Shown in pieces: positions 52,142-60,223 of a stretch of DNA of 64,000 nt. Under the pieces are notes generated by a model. It was not told the DNA's origin and searched no databases. It worked only from the letters and a program-made list of their open reading frames with translations. The first letter of the stretch is position 1. Every line of letters starts with the position of its first letter. A program made the position numbers and the translations under genes. The DNA is from Microlunatus lacustris (GTDB lineage Bacteria; Actinomycetota; Actinomycetes; Propionibacteriales; Propionibacteriaceae), in the NCBI GenBank assembly GCA_039527025.1, contig BAAAJN010000017.1, positions 19,363 through 83,362 of the forward strand, written 5' to 3'.

Positions 52142-52380
52142 TTCCCCTCCTCGTTCTTGGGGAAGACGCGGGGTGGTGGGACCGGCGCCTGCAGGATGCG
52201 GCGTCGTGTTCGCGGCACGCGCTCCTGGCTCGCTCCGGCGTGGACGGACCTCGACCCCCGTCCTTGCCGGGGCGGCCCGTCCGTCCTCCCGACGACCTGA
52301 CCCGCGACCCCTGCCCGTGCCACCGGCCCTGCCGGCGCGCGGTCACGCCCCCCTCAACCCTGCTGTCCGAAGGAGCGCCC
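52142..52380 (+). promoter_or_regulatory. long 5' leader of the SOS-type operon
   Basis: About 250 nt between transcription start and the first GTG. It contains an 8-bp inverted repeat GGACGGAC (52242-52249) / GTCCGTCC (52279-52286), with an inner CCCCG / CGGGG hairpin. No coding sequence is convincing in it. Confidence 0.4.
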
Positions 52381-52689
52381 GTGCCTGCCCCCAGGAGCGT
52401 CGCCGTGCTCGACCCGTCCGCCGTCCCCTCCGCCGTTCCCTCGCCAGCGGGCACCGAGCCGGTCCACGTCCGGACCGAGCCGGTCGACGGCGTCTCCACG
52501 CCCACCCAGCTGCTGCGCGGGGGACGGCTCTGGGTGGTGCGCTCGGCCGAACGGCTGGCCGGCCCCGGTAAGCACTGGCGGGTCGGGGTCACCCCGGCCC
52601 CGGGCGTGGCCCCGGTCGCGCTGGAGCTGGGCCTGCGCGACGGGCAGTGGTTCCTGGCCGAGCTGGCCGGAACGCGGGTGCGGGGATGA
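52381..52689 (+). CDS. DUF6504-like small protein of the SOS operon
   Basis: 102 aa, GTG with AAGGAG 5 nt upstream. Short protein with VHVRTEPVDGVSTPTQLLR, a GGRLWVVRSAERLAGPGKHWRVGV core and LGLRDGQWFLAELAG. The W-rich pattern resembles DUF6504 proteins, which are often found with Y-family polymerase genes in Actinobacteria; this is from memory. The first 25 residues are Pro/Ser/Ala-rich. It is the first gene under the LexA box and overlaps the next gene by 4 nt. Confidence 0.7.
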   Translation: MPAPRSVAVLDPSAVPSAVPSPAGTEPVHVRTEPVDGVSTPTQLLRGGRLWVVRSAERLAGPGKHWRVGVTPAPGVAPVALELGLRDGQWFLAELAGTRVRG

Positions 52690-53141
52690 CGGCGGTGGCA
52701 CCGGACCGGCTGACCGAGCAGCAGGGGTCCCGGGCGCGGGGCCGGCGGGCGGTGGACGCCGACCTGGCCCGCGCCCGCACGGCGCTGGACGAGGCCGCGG
52801 ACGCGCCGACCGCGGCGGAGCGCTACCTGGCCGCCCACGCCGCCGCCCTGCGGGTGGCGGCCGTCGTGCTCGCGGTCCGGGCCCGACCGGCGCCCGGGGG
52901 CCGGCCGCGGAACGCGTGGCGGCTGCTGGCCGAGGTCGCGCCCGAGCTGGCGGAGTGGGCAGCCTTCTACGCCGCCACCCAGCAGCGCCGCGACGCCCTG
53001 CGCACCGGCTCCGTCGGGGTGGTCGGCGCCCGCGAGGCCGACGACCTGCTGCGCGACACCGAGGGCTTCCTCGCCCTGGTCCAGCAGGCGGTGGCCCCAC
53101 CGGGGCCCGCGGCCCGCCGACCGGCTCCGGGGACGTCGTGA
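52686..53141 (+). CDS. SAV_6107-like HEPN-domain protein
   Basis: 151 aa; ATG overlapping the previous stop. All-helical: VDADLARARTALDEAADAPTAAERYLAAHAAALRVAAVVLAV, NAWRLLAEVAPELAEWAAFYAA and ADDLLRDTEGFLALVQ. This matches my memory of the SAV_6107 HEPN family that accompanies DNA polymerase IV/ImuB-type genes in Actinobacteria. HEPN proteins can be RNases or dimerisation scaffolds; the catalytic RX4-6H motif is not obvious here. Its likely role is as a polymerase accessory in the SOS response, by context. Confidence 0.75.
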   Translation: MTAVAPDRLTEQQGSRARGRRAVDADLARARTALDEAADAPTAAERYLAAHAAALRVAAVVLAVRARPAPGGRPRNAWRLLAEVAPELAEWAAFYAATQQRRDALRTGSVGVVGAREADDLLRDTEGFLALVQQAVAPPGPAARRPAPGTS

Positions 53142-53165
53142 CCGCGGCGGCCGCCCCGGCCCGGC

Positions 53166-53171
53166 TAGGCT
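53166..53171 (+). promoter_or_regulatory. internal -10 element before the 53228-53965 methyltransferase gene
   Basis: TAGGCT, giving a leader of about 50 nt with AGGAGGAG before the ATG at 53228. It may allow dinB expression without the LexA-controlled promoter. Confidence 0.4.
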
Positions 53172-53227
53172 GCCGGTCGACGGCGGACCCTCCCGGGTTC
53201 CGCCCGCCCAGCCCGCAGGAGGAGCCG

Positions 53228-53965
53228 ATGGCCGAGCCCCGACGCCGGCGGTCGGTCTCGGCGGCCTTCCTGCTGGAGCTGCTGGCCGGGCAGCTGCGCG
53301 GCCTCGATCTCACCGGGGCGCCGCTCGAGGTCGTCGACCTGGGCGGCGGGACCGGCGGAGTCGCCACGGCGCTGGCCGGGTACGGACACCGGGTCACCGT
53401 CATCGACCCCAGCCCGGACGCGCTCGCCTCGCTCGAGCGGCGGACCGCCGATGCCGGGCTGGAGGGCCGGATCCGCGCCCGGCAGGGTGACGCGGCCGAC
53501 CTCGTCGACGTGGTGGGCGAGCGGTCGGTCGACGTCGTCGTCTGCCACCGGGTGCTCGAGGTCGTCGAGTCCCCGCCGGAGGCGCTGGCGGCCGTCGCCG
53601 CGGTGCTGCGGCCCGGCGGCGCGCTCAGCCTGCTCGCCTCCCAGCGCAAGGCCGCCGTGCTCGGGCACGCCCTGGCCGGCCACGTCGGCCTGGCCCGGCG
53701 GGCCTGGGCCGACACCCGCCGCTTCGACCACGACGGCCTGGTGGCGCTGCTGACGGGGGCCGGCTTCACCGTGCAGGCCAGCCACGGCATCGGGGCCCTG
53801 GCCGACCACGTGGCGGAGTCGGTGCTGGACGCCTCGCCGGGCGCCGTCGCCGAGCTGAGCGCCCTGGAGGCCGAGGTGAGCACCGACCCGGCCTTCCGCG
53901 CCCTGGCGCCGCAGGTCCACCTCTTCGCCCGGGTCGGGCTGACCACCCCGGCCGCCGTCGACTGA
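53228..53965 (+). CDS. SAM-dependent methyltransferase upstream of dinB
   Basis: 245 aa from ATG with AGGAGGAG close upstream; a GTG at 53138 overlapping the HEPN gene is the alternative. Motifs: LEVVDLGGGTGGVATALAGYGH (SAM loop), VTVIDPSPDAL, VDVVVCHRVLEVVESP and RPGGALSLLAS. C-terminal LARRAWADTRRFDHDGL matches an SmtA/CmoM-like group that modifies tRNA or small molecules. Substrate is unknown. It is 12 bp upstream of dinB. Confidence 0.85.
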   Translation: MAEPRRRRSVSAAFLLELLAGQLRGLDLTGAPLEVVDLGGGTGGVATALAGYGHRVTVIDPSPDALASLERRTADAGLEGRIRARQGDAADLVDVVGERSVDVVVCHRVLEVVESPPEALAAVAAVLRPGGALSLLASQRKAAVLGHALAGHVGLARRAWADTRRFDHDGLVALLTGAGFTVQASHGIGALADHVAESVLDASPGAVAELSALEAEVSTDPAFRALAPQVHLFARVGLTTPAAVD

Positions 53966-53977
53966 CGCGGGCCTGCG

Positions 53978-55162
53978 GTGAGCAGCGCGGGCGGTCTCCC
54001 GGCGCCGATCATCATGCACGTCGACATGGACGCCTTCTACGCCTCGGTGGCCCTGCGCGAGCGGCCCGAGCTGCGGGGGACCCCGGTGGTGGTGGGCGGC
54101 GAGCACCGCGGCGTCGTCCTGTCGGCCACCTACGAGGCCCGCGCCCTCGGCGTCCGCTCCGGGATGTCGTCGACCCAGGCCCGGCGGCTGGCCCCGCTGG
54201 CCACCTTCGTGCCGCCCGACTTCGACCGCTACACCGAGGTCTCCCGGGCCATCGTCGCCGTCTTCGGCACCGTCTCCGCCGTCGTCGAGTCGGCCTCGAT
54301 CGACGAGGCCTTCCTCGACCTGACCGGATCGGTGCGGATGTTCGGGCACCCGGCCGGCATCGGGGAGCACGTCCGGGCGGTCGTCGCCGACGAGCAGGAC
54401 ATCACCTGCTCGGTGGGCATCGGCCCCACCAAGTTCGTGGCCAAGATGGCCAGCCGGGCCGCCAAGCCGGACGGGCTCGTCGAGGTCCCGCCCGGGCAGG
54501 TCGAGTCCTTCCTGCGGCCACTGCCGGTCGAGGCGATGTGGGGGGTCGGGCCCGCCACCGCACGTCGGCTGCACGGGTTGGGGCTGGAGACCGTCGGCGA
54601 CCTCGCCGCCACCCCGGTCTCGACCCTGCGGCAGACCTTCGGCCCGCACAGCGGTCGGGTGCTGCGCGAGCTCGCGCACGGCCGGGACCCCCGCCGGGTG
54701 GTGCCGACCGAACCCGAGCGCAGCGTCGGCTCCCAGGAGACCCTGGGCCGCGACACCGACGACCCGGACGTGGTGCGCCGGGAGCTGCTGCGGATGGCCG
54801 ACCGGACGGCGGGCCGGATGCGGCGGGCCGGCCTGGTCGGCCGCACCGTCGCGGTGTCGCTGCGGTTCTCCGACTTCACCGAGGTCACCCGCTCCGCCAC
54901 GCTGCCCACCCCGACCGACGTGACGGAGGAGATCTACGCGGCGGCCGTCGCGCTGCACGAGAAGCTGGGTCTGGACCGGGCGCGGATCCGACGGGTGGGC
55001 GTGCGGGTGGAGGGCGTCGCCCCCGCCCGCCAGGCCTACCGGCAGCCCCAGCTGACCGACCCCGAGCACGGCTGGCAGGAGGCCGACCAGGCCGTCGACG
55101 CCGCCGTCGCCAAGTTCGGACCCGCCGCGGTGCAGCGGTTGGCCCTCACCCGCCGACGTTGA
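53978..55162 (+). CDS. dinB: DNA polymerase IV (Y-family translesion polymerase)
   Basis: 394 aa, GTG start. Y-family active-site motifs: IMHVDMDAFYASVALRE with the first metal Asp, YEARALGVRSGM, and SASIDEAFLDLTG with the second Asp/Glu pair. Little finger and HhH region are present (AMWGVGPATARRLHGLGLETVGDLA). It performs error-prone bypass at DNA lesions. A typical C-terminal clamp-binding motif is not obvious; the protein ends RLALTRRR. It lies in the operon under the LexA box, though an internal promoter may also serve it. Confidence 0.95.
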   Translation: MSSAGGLPAPIIMHVDMDAFYASVALRERPELRGTPVVVGGEHRGVVLSATYEARALGVRSGMSSTQARRLAPLATFVPPDFDRYTEVSRAIVAVFGTVSAVVESASIDEAFLDLTGSVRMFGHPAGIGEHVRAVVADEQDITCSVGIGPTKFVAKMASRAAKPDGLVEVPPGQVESFLRPLPVEAMWGVGPATARRLHGLGLETVGDLAATPVSTLRQTFGPHSGRVLRELAHGRDPRRVVPTEPERSVGSQETLGRDTDDPDVVRRELLRMADRTAGRMRRAGLVGRTVAVSLRFSDFTEVTRSATLPTPTDVTEEIYAAAVALHEKLGLDRARIRRVGVRVEGVAPARQAYRQPQLTDPEHGWQEADQAVDAAVAKFGPAAVQRLALTRRR

Positions 55163-55291
55163 TCTGGGGATGGCGTTTCCCTTAGCGGATCTGCCACCTA
55201 AACTGAACTCGACTCGCCCAGCAGGGCGGCGCTGGTGGACGAGACATCCGGCACGACCGAGGTTCCCTCTGGTCCGTGCCCGGGCGCGACG

Positions 55292-55297
55292 TACGAT
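55292..55297 (+). promoter_or_regulatory. -10 element of the DUF3040 gene
   Basis: TACGAT, giving a leader of about 36 nt with GGAGG before the GTG at 55339. A second candidate, TAAACT at 55199-55204, lies further upstream. Confidence 0.35.
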
Positions 55298-55338
55298 GGC
55301 GGTGGAGTCAACGACGAGACCGGCGGGAGGTGGGTCCA

Positions 55339-55761
55339 GTGGCCCTCTCGGACGAGGAGCAGCGGCTCCTGGCGCAGATGGAGGCCGCCCTGGCGGCTGA
55401 GGACCCGAAGCTGGTCAACGCCTTGCGCGGGACCGGTGTGCGACGGGTCCACCGACGTCGAGCGGCGGTCGCGGGGGTCGGGTTCTTCCTGGGCCTGGCG
55501 CTGCTGGTGTTGGGCATCTCCCTGGACACCCCCCAAGACTTCGTGGGCATCGGGGTGAGCGTCCTCGGCTTCGTGGTCATGGTCGCCGCCTCCGTGGTCG
55601 CCATCTACTCCTGGCAGCACGTCGGGGGTGCCGGTGCCGACCAGGCGCAGACCCCTGACCGCGCCACCACCGCCCAGGGCTCCCGCTCCGGGGGCGACCA
55701 GGGCTTCATGAACAAGATGGAGGAGCGCTGGCGCAAGCGGCGCGACGAGTCGGGTTTCTGA
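55339..55761 (+). CDS. DUF3040 membrane protein
   Basis: 140 aa; GTG with GGAGG 8 nt upstream. The family start is MALSDEEQRLLAQMEAALAAED, followed by two membrane helices (VGFFLGLALLVLGISL and VGIGVSVLGFVVMVAASVVAIY) and a soluble tail ending in NKMEERWRKRRDESGF. DUF3040 proteins are found beside the dcw cluster throughout Actinobacteria (Rv2169c), with no proven function; a link to envelope growth is inferred. It ends at a clear terminator hairpin. Confidence 0.88.
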   Translation: MALSDEEQRLLAQMEAALAAEDPKLVNALRGTGVRRVHRRRAAVAGVGFFLGLALLVLGISLDTPQDFVGIGVSVLGFVVMVAASVVAIYSWQHVGGAGADQAQTPDRATTAQGSRSGGDQGFMNKMEERWRKRRDESGF

Positions 55762-55782
55762 CCCGTCCTGCTCCACCGTCTG

Positions 55783-55810
55783 GACGCACCTGCTGCTGAG
55801 CAGGTGCGTC
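55783..55810 (+). terminator. hairpin terminator after the DUF3040 gene
   Basis: A perfect 12-bp stem (55783-55794 with 55799-55810) with loop GCTG, 21 bp after the DUF3040 stop. Confidence 0.65.
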
Positions 55811-55839
55811 GAGTCGTCTCCGGGGCCCGGTCGGTCCCG

Positions 55840-56730
55840 GTGACCAGCCGCCGACAGCTCCTCCGCGCCGCGGTGCAGAGCGCCGGGGTGCTCGGTCTCG
55901 CCGCCTGCGGCCGCCGGCCGGCGTCCACCGACCAGGAAGAACCCCTGTTGCGCTACCGCTACGGCGACCACCCCAGCCAGTACGCCGAGCTCGCCCTGCC
56001 GGCCGGCGCCGGCGTCGTCCCGGTCGTCGTGGTCGTGCACGGCGGCTTCTGGCGCGACGCCTACGACGCCAGCCTCGCCCGCCCGCTGGCCGCCGACCTG
56101 ACTCCCCGCGGCTGGGCCGCCCTGGTGGTGGAGTACCGCCGGGTCGGTCGGAGCCGGACCGACGGCGGCGGCGGCTGGCCGCAGACCCTGCTCGACGTGG
56201 CCGCGGCGCTCGACGGGCTGGCCGGGCCCGGGCAGGAGCTGGCGGGTGGACGGCTGGACCTGGACCGGGTCGTCGCCCTCGGGCACTCCGCCGGCGGGCA
56301 GCTGGCCGGCTGGCTCGCCGCCCGGCCAGGGCTCCCGGCCGGAGTCCCCGGTGCGCAGCCCGCCGTCCGGCTCAGCGGGGTCGTCTCCCAGGCCGGGGTC
56401 CTGGACCTGGCGGCCGCCGCCCGCGAGGGCGTCGGCGGTCGTGCGGTGCCCGACCTGATGGGCGGCGGACCCGACGAGCGGGCCGCGGACTACAGGCTGG
56501 CCTCACCCGCCGCCCGGCTGCCCCTGGGCGTCCCGTCGGTGTGCGTGCACGGCACGGACGACTCCGACGTCCCGCACCGCCAGTCGGCGGACTTCGTCGC
56601 CGCAGCGCGGGCGGCCGGTGACCGCAGCGAGCTGCACTCCTTCCCCGGGGACCACCTCGCGCCGATCACCGTGGGCACGCCGGCCTGGGCCCTCTGCACC
56701 GACGCGCTCACCGGCCTGCTGGCCGGCTGA
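55840..56730 (+). CDS. Tat/lipoprotein-type alpha/beta hydrolase
   Basis: 296 aa. Start chosen at GTG 55840 because an upstream GTG at 55804 lies inside the terminator hairpin. The signal has SRRQLLRAA (twin-arginine-like) and ends in the lipobox LAAC. The hydrolase domain has VVVHGGFWRDAYD (oxyanion hole), VALGHSAGGQLAGWLA (nucleophile Ser), HGTDDSDVP (acid) and FPGDHLAPI (His). HGGFW is typical of the kynurenine formamidase/dienelactone-like branch. The enzyme would be anchored outside the membrane; substrate unknown. Confidence 0.85.
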   Translation: MTSRRQLLRAAVQSAGVLGLAACGRRPASTDQEEPLLRYRYGDHPSQYAELALPAGAGVVPVVVVVHGGFWRDAYDASLARPLAADLTPRGWAALVVEYRRVGRSRTDGGGGWPQTLLDVAAALDGLAGPGQELAGGRLDLDRVVALGHSAGGQLAGWLAARPGLPAGVPGAQPAVRLSGVVSQAGVLDLAAAAREGVGGRAVPDLMGGGPDERAADYRLASPAARLPLGVPSVCVHGTDDSDVPHRQSADFVAAARAAGDRSELHSFPGDHLAPITVGTPAWALCTDALTGLLAG

Positions 56731-56733
56731 GCA

Positions 56734-58959
56734 TCAGCTGTCCGCGCCGCCGCGGCCGGGACGCCGGAACAGCGAGCGGGGCACCAGCAGACCGCTCAGC
56801 CGACGCCGTCGGCTGAGCGGGGCGACGATCCCGCGGCGGATCTCCTGGGTGAGGGCGGGCAGGGCGTGCGTGTCGGCGTCCGCGCCGAGGCTCCGGGCGT
56901 AGCGGGACCGCTCGACCAGGGTGGCCACCTGCCCCATCGCCGCCGACTCCTCGGCATCGAGCCGGTCGCCGACCTGGCGACCGATGGCGTGCGGCGAGCC
57001 GGACGGCCAGCTGCCGCCGTGGTCCAGCACGGTGTCGCGGATCTCGGCCCAGGCCGACTCCACCTGCTCGTCGCCGAGCTGGTCGCTCGTCAGCCGGGCG
57101 GTCCGCCGGCGCACCCGGATGGTGGCCGGGGCGGCCAGCACCAGCAGCGCGACCAGCCCGATCCCGGTTCCCAGCAGCGTGCGGCCCCAGGGGAAGCCGG
57201 CAGCCGTGCCGCCGGTGGTCTGCTGGTCGAGCGGGACGTCCTCCGGAGCCGCGGTGGGCGCAGCCACGCTCTCGCTCGGCGCGGCCGTCGGGTCGTCGGT
57301 CGTGGAGTCCTCGGCGCTGCCGGCGCCCTCCAGGGTCCACGGCGGGGCCGAGCCGGTCACGCTGCCCGGGGTCGGCTCGAAGCGGACCCAGCCGTGACCG
57401 GAGAAGTAGAGCTCGGGCCAGGCGTGCATGTCCCGGATCGAGACCCGCCAGGTGTCCCCGTCCCGCTCGCCGGGCAGGAACCCGACCGAGACCCGGGAGG
57501 GGATGCCGGCGACCCGGGCCATCATGGCCATGCCCGCCGCGAACTGCTCGCAGTAGCCGCGCTTGTCGCGGAGCAGGAAGTTCTGCAGCGCCCGGTACCC
57601 GCTGCCCGGCAGCGGTTCGGTGCTGTAGGTGAACTCGCTGCTGCGCAGAAACGCCTGGATGGCCGCGGCCTTGTCCGCCGGCCGGGTCTCGCCCTCGGTG
57701 ACCTCTTCGGTGAGCCGGACGAGGTCGTCGGGCAGGTCCTCGGGGATCGTGCCGGTGACGGCGTCGTCCAAGGGGGTGCCGGCGATCGAGCCCCGCAGGT
57801 CCGCAGCGGTGGGGGCGAGGTCGAGGCTCTGCACCGTGTAGCTGAGGTCCGACAGCGCCCGGGCCTCGTTCTCGCCGTTGACGACGGTCAGGGAGTTCGC
57901 GTCGTAGCGCCAGTCGCCCTCGGCCTGGAAGCTCCGCGGCGCGTACGGCAGTGGCAGGTACTGGGAGCGGAAGTTCTTGACGGTGATGTCGGTGGTGCGC
58001 TGCTCGTCGGGCACCTCGCTCAGACCCGGGACGGGCGGCAGCTGGTTGCCCGTGTTCAGCCGGATCTGGACGTTGCTCCAGCCGTCCGCGTCGAACTGCG
58101 GCAGGGAGGCGAGCCGGAGGTAGACCCCGCCCGGCTCGCTCGTCTGGTAGTCGATGACCTCCTGGTCCTGCGGCTGGTTCAGGTTGCGGCGCAGGTCCAG
58201 TGCCGGGTCGGTCAGCTGCAGCGGCCCGTTGCCGCCGGCCCCGCTGCCGAACCCGAAGCCGGGCAGGGTGAGCGTGGGCAGCAGCCCGCCGAGCACCAGG
58301 GTGCCGACCAGCGCCGGGATCCCGATCAGCGCGGCGGCCCGCCAGACCACCGGGGTCGCGCCGACCGACTCGGCGGTGTCGCGGGACAGCCCACGCGTCC
58401 ACCGGTTGGAGCCGTTCAACCCGTCGGCGACGAGGATGCCGAGGTAGCCGAGGGCGACCAGCAGGAAGCTCGTGATCCCGGTGTCGGTGCCCAGGGCCAG
58501 AGCGGGCACCAGGAACAGGGTGGCGGTGGGAGCGATCGCCCAGGCGGGCCGGGCCAGCCCGGCCGCGAGCAGGTCGGTCATGACGAAGAGCCCGGCGACG
58601 ATGGTCGCGAAGATCAACGTGACGCCCTCGTCGGGGTCCATCGGGGTGCCCTGGGTCTGCATGTGCAGCACCCCGCCCTGCCACAGGCTGACGTAGTGCT
58701 GGTACCAGGGCAGCCCCAGTCCGGGCATCGTCAGGCTGACGCCGACGCTGAGCAGGCCGGTGGTCAGCAGCTGGGCCAGCAGCACGACCACGCTGCCCAG
58801 CCGCGCCCGCCGGGCGACGGCGGTCACCAGACCCAGCACGACCAGGAAGAACCACGACACCCCGAGGTAGGAGACCTCGGAGGTCAGCGGGACCAGCGTG
58901 AACCCGGCCAGGAAGAGGGCGAGGACGACGGCCAGCGTCATCCGGTCGGTCGAACGCAT
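56734..58959 (-). CDS. TgpA-type transglutaminase-like membrane protein
   Basis: 741 aa. ATG overlaps the DUF58 stop by 1 nt (TGATG). Six or so N-terminal membrane helices (residues about 8-220) are followed by a large extracytoplasmic part with the transglutaminase core: DKRGYCEQFAAGMAMMARVAGIPSR (Cys), RDMHAWPELYFSGHGWVRFEPTPG (His, Asp). A late membrane helix and a DUF4129-like C-terminal domain (AWAEIRDTVLDHGG) follow. In M. tuberculosis and Pseudomonas, such proteins work beside DUF58 and MoxR genes; their role in envelope stability is suggested but not proved. Confidence 0.9.
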   Translation of the reverse strand: MRSTDRMTLAVVLALFLAGFTLVPLTSEVSYLGVSWFFLVVLGLVTAVARRARLGSVVVLLAQLLTTGLLSVGVSLTMPGLGLPWYQHYVSLWQGGVLHMQTQGTPMDPDEGVTLIFATIVAGLFVMTDLLAAGLARPAWAIAPTATLFLVPALALGTDTGITSFLLVALGYLGILVADGLNGSNRWTRGLSRDTAESVGATPVVWRAAALIGIPALVGTLVLGGLLPTLTLPGFGFGSGAGGNGPLQLTDPALDLRRNLNQPQDQEVIDYQTSEPGGVYLRLASLPQFDADGWSNVQIRLNTGNQLPPVPGLSEVPDEQRTTDITVKNFRSQYLPLPYAPRSFQAEGDWRYDANSLTVVNGENEARALSDLSYTVQSLDLAPTAADLRGSIAGTPLDDAVTGTIPEDLPDDLVRLTEEVTEGETRPADKAAAIQAFLRSSEFTYSTEPLPGSGYRALQNFLLRDKRGYCEQFAAGMAMMARVAGIPSRVSVGFLPGERDGDTWRVSIRDMHAWPELYFSGHGWVRFEPTPGSVTGSAPPWTLEGAGSAEDSTTDDPTAAPSESVAAPTAAPEDVPLDQQTTGGTAAGFPWGRTLLGTGIGLVALLVLAAPATIRVRRRTARLTSDQLGDEQVESAWAEIRDTVLDHGGSWPSGSPHAIGRQVGDRLDAEESAAMGQVATLVERSRYARSLGADADTHALPALTQEIRRGIVAPLSRRRRLSGLLVPRSLFRRPGRGGADS

Positions 58960-60221
58960 CAGACTCCCACTGGTGTGTGCTCCAGGGCGGCCCAGGCGTC
59001 GGCCACCCCCATCCCGCGCGGGACCTCGACGACCCGCCACTGGTTCTGCCGCAGGATCCGCGCAGCCAGCTCCTGCTCCGCCCGGCGCCGGGCGTTGGCC
59101 GGGCTGTCGGCGAACGTGTCGACGTCGAGCAGCAGGGCCAGGCCCTGGGCCCGGTTGCGCTGCAGCCGGAGCAGCGCGTTGGCGTCCTCGGCGTCCAGCC
59201 GACCGAGGACCGCGACCACCAGCTGCCCGGGCCGGTCCGCCGCGGCGGACTCGATCGCGTAGTGCAGGCTCGAGGTGATCTTGGGCACCAGGTCGGTCAG
59301 CCGGCTGATCACCACCTCGGCGGACGCGGCACTGTGCTGGCCCAGCACGCTGCTGACGTGCAGCGGACCGTCAGCCTCGAACACCTCGACGGTGTAGCCC
59401 TCGTCGAGGAAGTGCAGGGCGACGGAGGCTGCGGCGGAGACGGCCCACTCGAGCGAGCTCTGCAGCCCGGCGCCGGCGTGCGCGGCCGAGCGCGAGTCGA
59501 GGATGACGCTGGCGCTGGGATCCCAGGCCTGCTCCTCCCGCCGCACCATCAGCTCGCCGCGGTGCGCGGTGGAGCGCCAGTGGATGCGGCGGACCTCGTC
59601 ACCTTGGCGGTACTCCCGCACCAGGGCGTCGTCCTGGCCGACCACCCCGATCCGGTGCGGCCGCGCCTCCCCGGTGCTGCCCCCGCCGCCGGTCGAGCGG
59701 ATCGGCGACAGCGGGACGACCTGGGGGGTGACCATCACCTCGCTGGTGGCCACGAACTGGCGGTCCAGCTGCACGAGCCCGAACGGGTCGGTGGTGCGGA
59801 CCAGCAGCGGCCCGGTGTGGAAGCGTCCGCGCACCCGGCCCAGCAGCGGGTACTCCACCTCGCGTCGCCAGCTGAGCCCGGCCTTGTCCACCAGGAAGCG
59901 TGGCCGCGGCCCCAGCTCACGGGGGACGTCGTCCTCGAGCATCAAGATGCCGGCGGGCAGCCGGCCGTCCTGGCCCAGCGTGATCCGGCCCCGCAGCGGG
60001 GAGCCGAGCGGCACCTGGGACGGCTCGACCGAGCGCTCGCAGGAGAGCCGCAGCCGGGCACGGGAGACCAGCAGCGCGGCGACCAGCGGCAGGGCCAGCA
60101 TCAGCAGCGCCAGCCGCATCACGTCCCGCTGCCCGGCGATCATCGCGGTGAGCAGGGCGAGCACCCCGACCACGACGAACAGCCGGCCGCGAGGGGTCAG
60201 CAGGCGCCAGGGACGACCCAC
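58959..60221 (-). CDS. DUF58 family membrane protein
   Basis: 420 aa. Two N-terminal membrane helices (LFVVVGVLALLTAMIAG and VMRLALLMLALPLVAALLV), then a beta-rich region (RGRITLGQDGRLP, TDPFGLVQLDRQF) and a vWA-like DUF58 core with REYRQGDEVRRIHWRSTAHRGELMVRREEQ, the family signature. It follows moxR by 2 bp and overlaps the tgpA-like gene. The three proteins probably form one membrane-associated chaperone or maturation complex, with MoxR as the ATPase. Confidence 0.92.
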   Translation of the reverse strand: MGRPWRLLTPRGRLFVVVGVLALLTAMIAGQRDVMRLALLMLALPLVAALLVSRARLRLSCERSVEPSQVPLGSPLRGRITLGQDGRLPAGILMLEDDVPRELGPRPRFLVDKAGLSWRREVEYPLLGRVRGRFHTGPLLVRTTDPFGLVQLDRQFVATSEVMVTPQVVPLSPIRSTGGGGSTGEARPHRIGVVGQDDALVREYRQGDEVRRIHWRSTAHRGELMVRREEQAWDPSASVILDSRSAAHAGAGLQSSLEWAVSAAASVALHFLDEGYTVEVFEADGPLHVSSVLGQHSAASAEVVISRLTDLVPKITSSLHYAIESAAADRPGQLVVAVLGRLDAEDANALLRLQRNRAQGLALLLDVDTFADSPANARRRAEQELAARILRQNQWRVVEVPRGMGVADAWAALEHTPVGV

Positions 60222-60223
60222 CG

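Noticed and set aside
48684..52571. 1,295-codon open frame on the plus strand
   Set aside because: It runs antisense to helD and the FAD gene; it is an artefact of high third-position GC and encodes Gly/Ala/Arg-rich sequence with no domain.
55804..55839. Longer esterase start at GTG 55804
   Set aside because: The codon lies in the right arm of the terminator hairpin; the Tat/lipoprotein signal starts properly at 55840.
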